Notes under the pieces: generated by a model | Seen by the model: only the letters and a program-made list of their open reading frames with translations | Database searches by the model: none | What the model was told of the DNA's origin: nothing | Shown: positions 1 to 7,210 of the stretch, piece after piece | Layout of the letters: each line of letters begins with the position of its first letter | Numbering within the stretch: position 1 is the first letter of the stretch | Translations under genes and position numbers: made by a program | Assembly (NCBI GenBank): GCA_024405215.1 | Contig: JAKSPB010000019.1 | Location: 1 to 59,244, forward strand | Length of the DNA: 59,244 nt | Direction of reading: 5' to 3' | Source: Lentisphaeria bacterium | GTDB lineage: Bacteria > Verrucomicrobiota > Lentisphaeria > Oligosphaerales > Oligosphaeraceae

Positions 1-678
1 GTCGTCCTGTCCTTCCTGCTCTATTCCAACGACTATGACGGCTTCGTCATGACCGGCGGCACCACCGGCAGGATGAACGGCAGCTACGTGGATTTCCTGG
101 GCGCCAAGGCAATCCTCGGCACCAATCCCTTCTATGCGACGCTGCCCATGAATGCCTCGAAGCCCAAGTTCTCCCTGGGATACGTCGAGGACAAGCTCTT
201 CAGCTGCCCGACCTCCATCTTCGTGCAAAATCAGCACAACTACGCCTACGCCACGCCGCAGGCCAACGTCTACAGCTGGAGAGATCCGACCAGGTACTGC
301 GCTCTGGCAGACGCCCTCTGCCTCGCCCCCAACAAGGACTTCACCTTCCGCTTCGACAACACCAAGGTCTCCCCCAGCCGATGCTTCATCACCACGGATT
401 CCGCCTTCGGAGCCAACGTCACCTTGAGCGCCTCCTCCGACAGCACGATGATCGACAGCTACCGCATCGAGGCAAACAACGCCAGCGCCTCCACCGGCGC
501 CTGCGCACGCCACGAACGCAAGGTCAACATGGGCTTCTGGGACGGCCACGTGGAGACGCTTGAGCCCGCCAAGGTCGCCGACATCCTCTCCAAGCCAGCC
601 AAGTCCGCCACCACATACGTCATGATTGACCGTGTCCTGGTCGGATTCAATACCCCCGACTACGCAGAGCTGAACTAA
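1..678 (+). CDS. Type II pseudopilin-like protein, C-terminal part (5' end outside window)
   Basis: The reading frame is open from base 1, so the N-terminal prepilin signal lies upstream of the window; 225 codons are visible. The first residues (VVLSFLLYSNDYDGF) match the region just after the N-terminal helix of the complete pseudopilin at 3995 ([13 protein letters not shown]), which identifies the family. The C-terminal H-X9-DG motif is present (H at RHERK, then FWDGHVE), the signature of the large PVC-type pseudopilin family with a prepilin-type cleavage domain. These proteins are expected to be processed by prepilin peptidase and to sit in the inner membrane or periplasm; the role of the many paralogues in Lentisphaerota is not established. 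A strong hairpin follows the stop. Confidence 0.8.
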   Translation, partial: VVLSFLLYSNDYDGFVMTGGTTGRMNGSYVDFLGAKAILGTNPFYATLPMNASKPKFSLGYVEDKLFSCPTSIFVQNQHNYAYATPQANVYSWRDPTRYCALADALCLAPNKDFTFRFDNTKVSPSRCFITTDSAFGANVTLSASSDSTMIDSYRIEANNASASTGACARHERKVNMGFWDGHVETLEPAKVADILSKPAKSATTYVMIDRVLVGFNTPDYAELN

Positions 679-704
679 TCCGATAAAGTTCTCCATTGTT
701 CTGC

Positions 705-755
705 ACAAAATGCGGGAGGCGATTTCCCCTCCGAGGCATTCCTCCCGCATTTTGT
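705..755 (+). terminator. Long inverted repeat, terminator-like
   Basis: A perfect 15-bp inverted repeat (705-719 with 741-755, ACAAAATGCGGGAGG and its complement) lies 26 bases after the pseudopilin stop. The A-rich and T-rich ends of the arms give a T-rich 3' side (ATTTTGTATTCT), as expected for an intrinsic terminator. Confidence 0.65.
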
Positions 756-802
756 ATTCTCTCCGCCCAAAAAGCTTTTGCAAAAACCAAGTCGCCGTCA
801 TC

Positions 803-852
803 CGGACTTGTCCTGCGCCCGAGGCGCAAGCCTCGGGAAAATGTCAAGTCTG
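803..852 (+). repeat. GNRA-capped palindromic repeat, copy 1
   Basis: The core is CCCGAGGC-GCAA-GCCTCGGG (818-837), an 8-bp stem closed by a GCAA (GNRA-type) tetraloop. An outer stem pairs CGGACTTG (803-810) with CAAGTCTG (845-852). The surrounding TTGTCCTG and GGGAAAA are shared with copies at 4853, 7074 and 33575 (minus). Confidence 0.75.
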
Positions 853-1036
853 AAACACAGGGAACCGAAGTACAAAGTTCCATTTGCCAAAACCTTGAAA
901 ACATTTGAGAGGTCCATATTTCATACAGAATTTGCACAATAATATTTGAAAAACACAACAGATCCATGATTTTCCGCGACGCCTTTCCAAAAGCGGCTAT
1001 ATTATCATAAAAACAATTAGCAATCAGACAGTTACA

Positions 1037-1070
1037 TTCATTCTTGTTGAATCTTCATTCCTGTTGAATC
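1037..1070 (+). repeat. Tandem 17-bp direct repeat in gene leader
   Basis: TTCATTCTTGTTGAATC (1037-1053) is followed without a gap by TTCATTCCTGTTGAATC (1054-1070), one mismatch, ending 20 bases before the start codon at 1091. It could be a paired operator or leader element, or simply a slippage duplication. Confidence 0.6.
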
Positions 1071-1090
1071 CCCACCATCCGTTGTCCAAC

Positions 1091-3640
1091 ATGAAACACA
1101 TCCTCTTTTCTCTGGTCATGTTTTTCGCCTGCGCTGCCTTTCAGGCGAAAGTCGCCCCCGGCGAGAACATCCTGAAAAACGGCGTCCTGGCGAGCACCCG
1201 CGCCGACGAGCCGCCCCGTTCCTGGGAGATGGTAGGACAGGACGCGAACACGTATTTCGTGTTCCACACCCAGGGCGGTCCGGACAACAAGAGCTATGTC
1301 CAGCTGAACAACGGCACGGACAATTCCGACGCGGCGGTCAGCCTGCGCCACTGGCACGTCACCCTGGTGGCCGGAGAAAAGTACAAGTTCTCCTGCTGGC
1401 TCCGGACCTCCAACCTGAAGGCCCGGAGCGCAGGCGTCATCGTCTGCAACAACAACTGGACAGCCAGCGCGGGCTTCGACCGCCTGCCCGCAAGCCAGGA
1501 CTGGACCTACAAGGAAATCGAGTTCACCGCGCCCTCCTCCCCCACCGGAGAATATTTCGTCACAGGCTACGGCTCCCATTTCACAGGCGAGCTGGACTTC
1601 GCGGACATCAAGCTGGAAGCCCTTACGGAGAACGCCCGGAAGAACTCCGGCGTCCTGACCGCCGCGGACCTGCTGGGAGACTTTCTTCTCATCCCCTGGG
1701 AGCCCGTCCTGCAGAAGATTCCCGCCGACAATCCGGTCGTCTCCTTCAAGCGCTTCGGAAACGCCGCCGACCTTGACGGACTTGATCTCCGCATCGCCTT
1801 CTCCGATACGGACGAAACCATCGTCCAGTCGCTCGCCAAGGAACTCAACGCCTTCCGTCTTCCCGAAAGCGCGAAGAAAGGCGAGCTGACGGCGTCCGTC
1901 CTGGACCGCGCCACCGGCGATGAGCTCTATTCCACAAAGTATCCCTACGCGGTGATTGACCTCCCGAAGGTGGACGCCGCCTCGCACCGCCGCCTCAACA
2001 ACCTCTGCACTGAACTGCTCAGCGCTCCCATCGCCGCCACGGCAGACGCGCAGCCCTTCTCCTTCACCATGCCCAGGGACGGTTGGCTCTTCATCGCCGC
2101 AGAAAACGCCGCCACGGACGAACTGGAAATCGTGCTGGACGGCAACCTGACCGTCATTGACAGCGAGAGCCTGAATGGCGAGACCTTCCGCGAAACCACC
2201 GTGGGCAGCCATACGCTGGAAGTCAAGGGCGCGGCAAATGGCGGACGGCTCGTCGTCCGCAACATCGCCGAAACCCTGAACTATCCGCCCTGCGCAAACA
2301 GCCTGGTCCCTGAAAATCCCCCCTCCGCCTGGAACCTCCTGGTCAAGTACAGCCTCCCCTGCACCACCACCCAGGACGGCGGCGACATCCCGAAGGAACA
2401 CCGCGACTGGTTCAAGAAGCAGGGATACCAATGGCTCGGCAACATGATCACCAGAGTCCCCAAGGACGACGACGAGATTCGCCGGCGCATGGAGAACTCC
2501 TCCGCCATGAACGGCGATGTGCTGGACGGCGTCACCTGCGACGAGCAGTTCTTCTCAGTGCCGAACATGCTCCTCCGCTTCACCCGCAGCCTGCACGACT
2601 ACGCCAATCCCAAGAACCACAAGATCTACTCCTGGAGCGTGGGCGCCCCGGAGAACCCCGGCATCGACGAGTTCTTCATCTCTGAAACCATGAACTCCTG
2701 CGGCGGACGCGGAAAGTTCCTGGCGGAGATCTACACGCCGTCGGAGGCGACCGAGGAAGCCGCAGCCGCCGTCATCCGGAAGAACCTGGTGGACACGGGG
2801 CTCCTCTACCGTGACGTCATGCCGAATGTCTACGGCGCCTTCGGCATCGTCCTTGGCAACTTCAACCAGGTGCCCCTCATCAGCCTGCACCACCATCCGG
2901 AAGTGGACATGAAGTACTTCCTGGACATGCAGTTCAACCTGCTGGCCAACGCCCCCGAGCTGGCCGGCCTGGGCCTCGTCGGATACTGGGGAAGCTACTA
3001 CGCCGACCATGAGTTCCACCGCTGGTCCTTCATGCTCATGCGCCACTACGTCGTCGAGGGGAACACCACCATGCTCTCCGACAAGTACGGCTTCAAGTAC
3101 ATCCCCGGACACGTGGTCAACGGAGACTTCCGCGATTCCTTCGACGGCTGGGATGTCCAGGGCGACATCGCCCTGGACAAGGCGGAGAAGCTGGGCACCG
3201 CCACCGAGAACCGCTGGAGCACCACCCGGGGCGAAGGCGACACCTTCGCCGTCTTCACCAAGACTGGCGACGAAGTCAGCACCCTGAAGCAGACCGCCAG
3301 GGGCCTCGTTCCCGGAAAGGCCTATCTGCTCCAGTTCTGCACCTTCGACGCGGACAGGGTCAAGGCGAAGGACAGCGCATGGGGCGACTTCGGCATCCGC
3401 GCCACCCTGGGCGAAGGCGCCGCCATCCGCGAAGACCTCTCCTGGCAGCACATCGACAAGCGCGACGCCAAGGGAAGCAACGCCCGGAACGCCGGCGCCG
3501 CACGCCCCAACCTGCACCACATCGTCTTCATCGCCAATGCGCCGGAAGTGGAGATCACTTTGGACAACCGCCTATCCGCCCCCGGTGAGCATCTGGGCGT
3601 GAACTTCTTCGGCGTCATCCCCTTCCTGCTGGAGGAATAG
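1091..3640 (+). CDS. Secreted multidomain protein with carbohydrate-binding-like modules and a hydrolase-like core
   Basis: 849 residues. The ATG at 1091 is preferred over one at 1064 because it opens directly onto a Sec signal peptide (MKHILFSLVMFFACAAFQA). Residues ~25-175 read like a CBM4/9-type jelly-roll module (ENILKNGVLASTR, then a GEKYKFSCWLR stretch). A similar module recurs near the C-terminus (VNGDFRDSFDGWDVQG). The middle part (~420-680) contains aromatic-rich, TIM-barrel-like segments (WLGNMITRVPKDDDE, VTCDEQFF, NPKNHKIYSWSVG) with an acidic DE pair that could be catalytic, but I cannot assign a GH family. Probably exported to the periplasm or surface to act on polysaccharide. 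It stands alone between two terminator-like hairpins. Confidence 0.7.
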   Translation: MKHILFSLVMFFACAAFQAKVAPGENILKNGVLASTRADEPPRSWEMVGQDANTYFVFHTQGGPDNKSYVQLNNGTDNSDAAVSLRHWHVTLVAGEKYKFSCWLRTSNLKARSAGVIVCNNNWTASAGFDRLPASQDWTYKEIEFTAPSSPTGEYFVTGYGSHFTGELDFADIKLEALTENARKNSGVLTAADLLGDFLLIPWEPVLQKIPADNPVVSFKRFGNAADLDGLDLRIAFSDTDETIVQSLAKELNAFRLPESAKKGELTASVLDRATGDELYSTKYPYAVIDLPKVDAASHRRLNNLCTELLSAPIAATADAQPFSFTMPRDGWLFIAAENAATDELEIVLDGNLTVIDSESLNGETFRETTVGSHTLEVKGAANGGRLVVRNIAETLNYPPCANSLVPENPPSAWNLLVKYSLPCTTTQDGGDIPKEHRDWFKKQGYQWLGNMITRVPKDDDEIRRRMENSSAMNGDVLDGVTCDEQFFSVPNMLLRFTRSLHDYANPKNHKIYSWSVGAPENPGIDEFFISETMNSCGGRGKFLAEIYTPSEATEEAAAAVIRKNLVDTGLLYRDVMPNVYGAFGIVLGNFNQVPLISLHHHPEVDMKYFLDMQFNLLANAPELAGLGLVGYWGSYYADHEFHRWSFMLMRHYVVEGNTTMLSDKYGFKYIPGHVVNGDFRDSFDGWDVQGDIALDKAEKLGTATENRWSTTRGEGDTFAVFTKTGDEVSTLKQTARGLVPGKAYLLQFCTFDADRVKAKDSAWGDFGIRATLGEGAAIREDLSWQHIDKRDAKGSNARNAGAARPNLHHIVFIANAPEVEITLDNRLSAPGEHLGVNFFGVIPFLLEE

Positions 3641-3660
3641 AACGAAATACGCACCCAATG

Positions 3661-3684
3661 CGGGGGGGACTATGAATCCCCCCG
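3661..3684 (+). terminator. G/C-only hairpin after stop
   Basis: CGGGGGG (3661-3667) pairs with CCCCCCG (3678-3684) 21 bases after the stop at 3640. There is no T-run, so this may be a weak terminator or an mRNA 3'-end stabiliser. Confidence 0.45.
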
Positions 3685-3909
3685 TCTCACAGACACGAAA
3701 TGGAGGGTGATCTTTTATCCTATAATCTGTCAACGAAGAGGCAGTTGCAAAAACTCACCCAGAGAGTACGGCACCCCCTTCGTCGAGCGTATCTGGATGG
3801 CCTCTTGTGCGCTGCACTCCATTGATGCTCCATGTTTTATCCTTTTTAAATCTATTTTATCTAAAAATACAAAGAAAAAAAACGAAAAACAGATTTTTCC
3901 CATCCGATC

Positions 3910-3938
3910 TTGAAAAACAACCGAAATTTTCATATACT
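3910..3938 (+). promoter_or_regulatory. Sigma70-like promoter of pseudopilin gene
   Basis: TTGAAA (3910-3915), a 17-base spacer, then TATACT (3933-3938). The start site would be about 3945, giving a ~50-nt 5' UTR. This is the best promoter match seen in the window. Confidence 0.6.
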
Positions 3939-3943
3939 TTGCG

Positions 3944-3968
3944 CAGACAAAACAATCCCGTTTGTCTG
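3944..3968 (+). promoter_or_regulatory. 5'-UTR hairpin or operator
   Basis: CAGACAAA (3944-3951) and TTTGTCTG (3961-3968) form a perfect 8-bp inverted repeat with a 9-base gap, exactly at the predicted start of the transcript. It could be an mRNA-stabilising 5' stem or a dimeric repressor operator. Confidence 0.4.
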
Positions 3969-3994
3969 TCACTTCCCCAAAAAGAAATCACCAA

Positions 3995-4768
3995 ATGAAA
4001 AAATCTTTTACCCTCATCGAGTTGCTGGTGGTCATCGCCATCATCGCCATCCTGGCCAGCATGTTGCTTCCCGCCCTCTCCAAGGCCCGCGCCAAGGCCC
4101 GCGCCATCAGCTGCGTCAACAACATCAAGCAGGTTGGTCTCATGACCCTGCTCTACTCCAACGACTTTGACGACTACTACCCCTCCTTCTACCTCGTCAA
4201 GAACACGAATTCGGCGAATCGCGGCGACTATATCCACTGGTTCCAGTACATGATCCAGGACATGGGCGTGAGCGCCAAGGTCTTCAAGTGCCCCGCCTCC
4301 AGCTCCGCCATCGACTACACCGGCAGCAACTGGTACGATTTCCGCTACAGGATGAGCTACTCCTTCAACTACAGCTGCTACGGCTACGCTTGGGGCGACC
4401 CCAATAACTCGGGCAGTTTCCACCTCAACCAGCCTGTGACCATCGGCGAAATCGCAAGCCACTGCCCCAACGGCGAGACGCCCATCATGATCGCCGACGG
4501 CCCCGAGACCCCCGCCACCGGCCGTTCCTACGACAACCTCATGATCTACTTCCAGGGCTGGAACGTCGCCGTCCGCGAATACGACGCCACCACCACCAAT
4601 GCCCTCTCCGTCCGTCATGACGGCGTCTGCAATGTGCTCTTCCCCGACTACTCCGTCAGCAACATCAACAGGGCGAAGTTCGACGAGAACTGGAACCAGG
4701 CCCGCAAGTCCATGGTCTTCCGCCCCTTCAAGCACGCGACTCTCGGCTGGCTGACCGTCCAGCAATAA
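3995..4768 (+). CDS. Type II pseudopilin-like protein
   Basis: 257 residues. ATG 3995 gives the expected short charged leader MKKS followed by the prepilin helix [16 protein letters not shown], with Glu at +5 after the predicted cleavage; the residue before the cleavage site is Ser rather than the usual Gly. After the helix comes the family pattern [20 protein letters not shown]. Near the C-terminus the H-X9-DG motif is altered: [16 protein letters not shown] has H-X9-D-Y. It is probably an inner-membrane-anchored, periplasm-facing protein processed by prepilin peptidase. It has its own promoter and a strong terminator, so it is monocistronic. No pseudopilin secretion machinery gene lies nearby. 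Confidence 0.88.
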   Translation: MKKSFTLIELLVVIAIIAILASMLLPALSKARAKARAISCVNNIKQVGLMTLLYSNDFDDYYPSFYLVKNTNSANRGDYIHWFQYMIQDMGVSAKVFKCPASSSAIDYTGSNWYDFRYRMSYSFNYSCYGYAWGDPNNSGSFHLNQPVTIGEIASHCPNGETPIMIADGPETPATGRSYDNLMIYFQGWNVAVREYDATTTNALSVRHDGVCNVLFPDYSVSNINRAKFDENWNQARKSMVFRPFKHATLGWLTVQQ

Positions 4769-4797
4769 GCGGCAAACCGCGCTAATGCCTCCTGCGA

Positions 4798-4832
4798 CGC
4801 ACGGCAGCATTCTGTTGCCGTGCGTTTTTTTT
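4798..4832 (+). terminator. Intrinsic terminator
   Basis: CGCACGGCA (4798-4806) pairs with TGCCGTGCG (4816-4824), directly followed by eight T residues. This is a textbook rho-independent terminator, 29 bases after the pseudopilin stop. Confidence 0.92.
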
Positions 4833-4852
4833 GCGGAACAAGCCAACGCCCC

Positions 4853-4900
4853 GTCCTTGTCCTATGCCCGAAGCGCAAACTTCGGGAAAAATCAAGTCCG
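4853..4900 (+). repeat. GNRA-capped palindromic repeat, copy 2
   Basis: The core CCCGAAG (4867-4873) pairs with CTTCGGG (4880-4886) around a GCAA loop with one extra mismatched pair. Compared with copy 1, one G-C pair has become A-T on both sides, a compensatory change. The outer pairing CTTG/CAAG is kept. Confidence 0.72.
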
Positions 4901-4972
4901 TGCACGCAGGCATTCCCTTTTTGATTCCATCCGAGACCGCCTATCGTTTCCTTCCCCATTGCCGCACCAATC

Positions 4973-7030
4973 ATGAAAAACATTTATCTTCTGACTTTCC
5001 TTAGTACAATGACATTTGCCCTATCCGCCGCCGTCCTGCCCACTCCGCAGGAAATCGACGCCTTTCCCAAGGGAACTACGGAAAAACTGGTCTACAGCAC
5101 CGGCTTCGAGAATCCCGATGCGCCGGAATTCCAGATCGTCCATCCCGAGATCTCCTTTGTCCGCGGCGCGGGCTGCAACGGCAACACGGCCCTGAAGCTC
5201 GAAGGCGACAACAACACGATGTTCTATGTCAACTTGAAGGACGTCTGCCAGGAGGGCATGAAATACCAGGCGAAGGTCTTCGTGCGCGGGCAGACCTCCT
5301 CGACAGACGGGCAACTGCACGGAAGCTACCGCTTCATCTCCGTCAATTTCAAGGACAACCAGACCGAAAAGGAACAGGACTGGCGGCAATACGGCGTATT
5401 CCCCTTCACCAGTTATCTCTCCGATCCTGACGACATCAACGCCTTCAAGGAATTCACCTTCACCTTCTACGGACACGCAAATCTCTTCCCCTTCTTCCGC
5501 TTCTCCGTCGGCGCAGGCGGCCCCTACCAGGGAACCATCTATTTCGACGATTTCCGCGTCTATCAATGCGGCGTGGATGCGCACATCAACCTCGTCGCCC
5601 CTGCCATGAGCGCGTTCAAGCAAGGCGACCGTTCCTTCCGCTTCTACGCGGCCGCCCCGGGAATCGACGCCCTTGCGCTCTCCGTCCGCCTGCTTCAGAA
5701 TGGCGAGGCCAAATGGGAGACGACGCTCGCCGCTGACGCCGAGGGCTTCTTCTGCGGCGAACTGGACGCCGCGCTGCCGGCCGGCGAATACGCATTCCAG
5801 ACCATCCTGGCGGACTTGCAGGAAAAGCGCCAGCTGAAGGAGGCCACCTTCCCCGTCTCCATCCGCCCCGCAGACGAAGTGCCGCCCGTCGGCGCGGTCT
5901 CCTTCGACAGCAGACGCCGCCTGCTGGTGGACGGCAAGCCCTTCTTCGCCGTCTCCCTGGGCTGCGGCGATGCCTTCTCTGCCGAGCATCTGAAGCGCCA
6001 CGCGGACGAAGGCTACAACGTGATCGACACCGGCCCCTTCAACCTGGTCGTCTACACGGAGCCGAACCATCTGGAGAAGCTCCTGGAGAAGCTGGACTAC
6101 CTCCAAAGCCTCGGCCTCAAGGTGCGCCTGAGCCTCATTGACTTCTACAACAGGCACTATCTTTGCCAATTCTACGGCACAGGCACGGAAGGCGCCACGA
6201 AGCTGGTGAACGGCATCAAGAACCACCCGGCCATCCTGGGTTACTACCTCCTGGACGAGCTGACGGAGAAGGACTGGCCCATGGTCACGGACTTCCGCAA
6301 CGCCGCCAACCTCGCCGACCCCTACCACCCATGCTACATCTGCACGAACCTTCTTTCAACCACGCCTAAGATCGCCGTCACCACGGACGTCATCGGCTAC
6401 GACTACTATCCGATCGGCCTCAAGGGCCAGCAGATCGAAACCATGAACAACGTGGAGACGATGGCCCGGCAGACGCGTGAGACGGGACTGCCCTTCTGGG
6501 CGGTTCCCCAGGCCTTCAATTGGGCGATGTACCAGCCCGACCTGACGCCAGAGGCATTCCAGCGCTACCGCCAGCCTACCGAGAACCAGGTCTTTGCGGA
6601 CGGTGCGCTCTTCGCCCTGAACGGCGCGGTGGACTTCTGGTTCTACAACTGCCAGATCGGCACATACTACAAGGAGCGCATCGACAAACTGGGCGCTCAG
6701 GAATACCCCGATGCGATGTTCAACACCGCAGGCGAAGCCATCCGCCATTTGCAGAAGCTGGGCCCCTACCTGACTTCGCAGTATCTGCCGGAAACGATCG
6801 CGCTTCAGGCAAAGAGCGCGGGAAAACTCCAGGCCATGCTCTTCCGAAAGGATGACGGCAAAGCCGCGGTCGTGGTTTTCGGCGGCGGCGCGGAAGACCT
6901 GGAAGCACAGCTGGAGCTGCCTGCCGACAAGGAATGGACTTCCGATTTCGGAATGCTCACGACCGACGGGACAGGCGCCTGGCGCTTCTCCGCCCATTTC
7001 CTCGGTGCGGATGTACTCTACGAGAAATAA
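4973..7030 (+). CDS. Secreted TIM-barrel glycoside-hydrolase-like protein
   Basis: 685 residues with a Sec signal peptide (MKNIYLLTFLSTMTFALSAA). Residues ~35-200 resemble a carbohydrate-binding jelly roll (YSTGFENPD, then ISVNFKDN and IYFDDFRVYQCG). Residues ~310 onward start with LLVDGKPFFAVSLGCGD, the usual entry strand of clan GH-A type barrels, followed by LGLKVRLSLIDFYNRHYL and NHPAILGYYLLDELTEKDW. In many GH-A enzymes the last strand carries the acid/base Glu after Asn (NE); here the pair is Asp-Glu. The family and substrate cannot be fixed by eye. It is likely exported. It stands alone, preceded and followed by copies of the palindromic repeat. Confidence 0.7.
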   Translation: MKNIYLLTFLSTMTFALSAAVLPTPQEIDAFPKGTTEKLVYSTGFENPDAPEFQIVHPEISFVRGAGCNGNTALKLEGDNNTMFYVNLKDVCQEGMKYQAKVFVRGQTSSTDGQLHGSYRFISVNFKDNQTEKEQDWRQYGVFPFTSYLSDPDDINAFKEFTFTFYGHANLFPFFRFSVGAGGPYQGTIYFDDFRVYQCGVDAHINLVAPAMSAFKQGDRSFRFYAAAPGIDALALSVRLLQNGEAKWETTLAADAEGFFCGELDAALPAGEYAFQTILADLQEKRQLKEATFPVSIRPADEVPPVGAVSFDSRRRLLVDGKPFFAVSLGCGDAFSAEHLKRHADEGYNVIDTGPFNLVVYTEPNHLEKLLEKLDYLQSLGLKVRLSLIDFYNRHYLCQFYGTGTEGATKLVNGIKNHPAILGYYLLDELTEKDWPMVTDFRNAANLADPYHPCYICTNLLSTTPKIAVTTDVIGYDYYPIGLKGQQIETMNNVETMARQTRETGLPFWAVPQAFNWAMYQPDLTPEAFQRYRQPTENQVFADGALFALNGAVDFWFYNCQIGTYYKERIDKLGAQEYPDAMFNTAGEAIRHLQKLGPYLTSQYLPETIALQAKSAGKLQAMLFRKDDGKAAVVVFGGGAEDLEAQLELPADKEWTSDFGMLTTDGTGAWRFSAHFLGADVLYEK

Positions 7031-7073
7031 GGGAACAATATACCTAAGTCGCCGTTATTGATTGACAATACGG

Positions 7074-7109
7074 CCTTGTCCTGTTCCCGAGGCGCAAGCC
7101 TCGGGAAAA
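7074..7109 (+). repeat. GNRA-capped palindromic repeat, copy 3
   Basis: The core CCCGAGGCGCAAGCCTCGGG (7086-7105) is identical to copy 1, preceded by CCTTGTCCTGTT and followed by AAAA. Upstream AAGTCGCCGT (7046-7055) is also shared with copy 1, so the repeat unit is longer than its stem. Confidence 0.75.
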
Positions 7110-7169
7110 CGCAGCCTCAGAATATAACAGGCAACTTAAGTATGCAATTCCCCAAAATAAAGCTATTCA

Positions 7170-7210
7170 TGTAATTGCAAAAGTGACCCTAGATCACCTT
7201 TGCAATTACA
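7170..7210. terminator. Bidirectional hairpin between convergent genes
   Basis: TGTAATTGCAAA (7170-7181) pairs with TTTGCAATTACA (7199-7210), with an inner GTGA/TCAC pairing. It lies between the plus-strand hydrolase and the minus-strand lipoprotein gene and overlaps the latter's stop codon (7206-7208). Confidence 0.6.

Larger units (their letters stand above)
679..1090. other. Intergenic region, 412 nt
   Basis: No gene is supported here. It holds the terminator hairpin at 705-755, copy 1 of the GNRA-capped palindrome at 803-852, an A+T-rich stretch (about 890-1035) that probably contains the promoter of the next gene, and a tandem 17-bp repeat at 1037-1070. Short ORFs on both strands have no recognisable product. 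Confidence 0.7.
3641..3994. other. Intergenic region, 354 nt
   Basis: Contains the hairpin at 3661-3684, an A+T-rich segment (about 3835-3940), a good sigma70-like promoter at 3910-3938 and a perfect 8-bp hairpin at 3944-3968. No gene or RNA gene is recognised. Confidence 0.7.
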
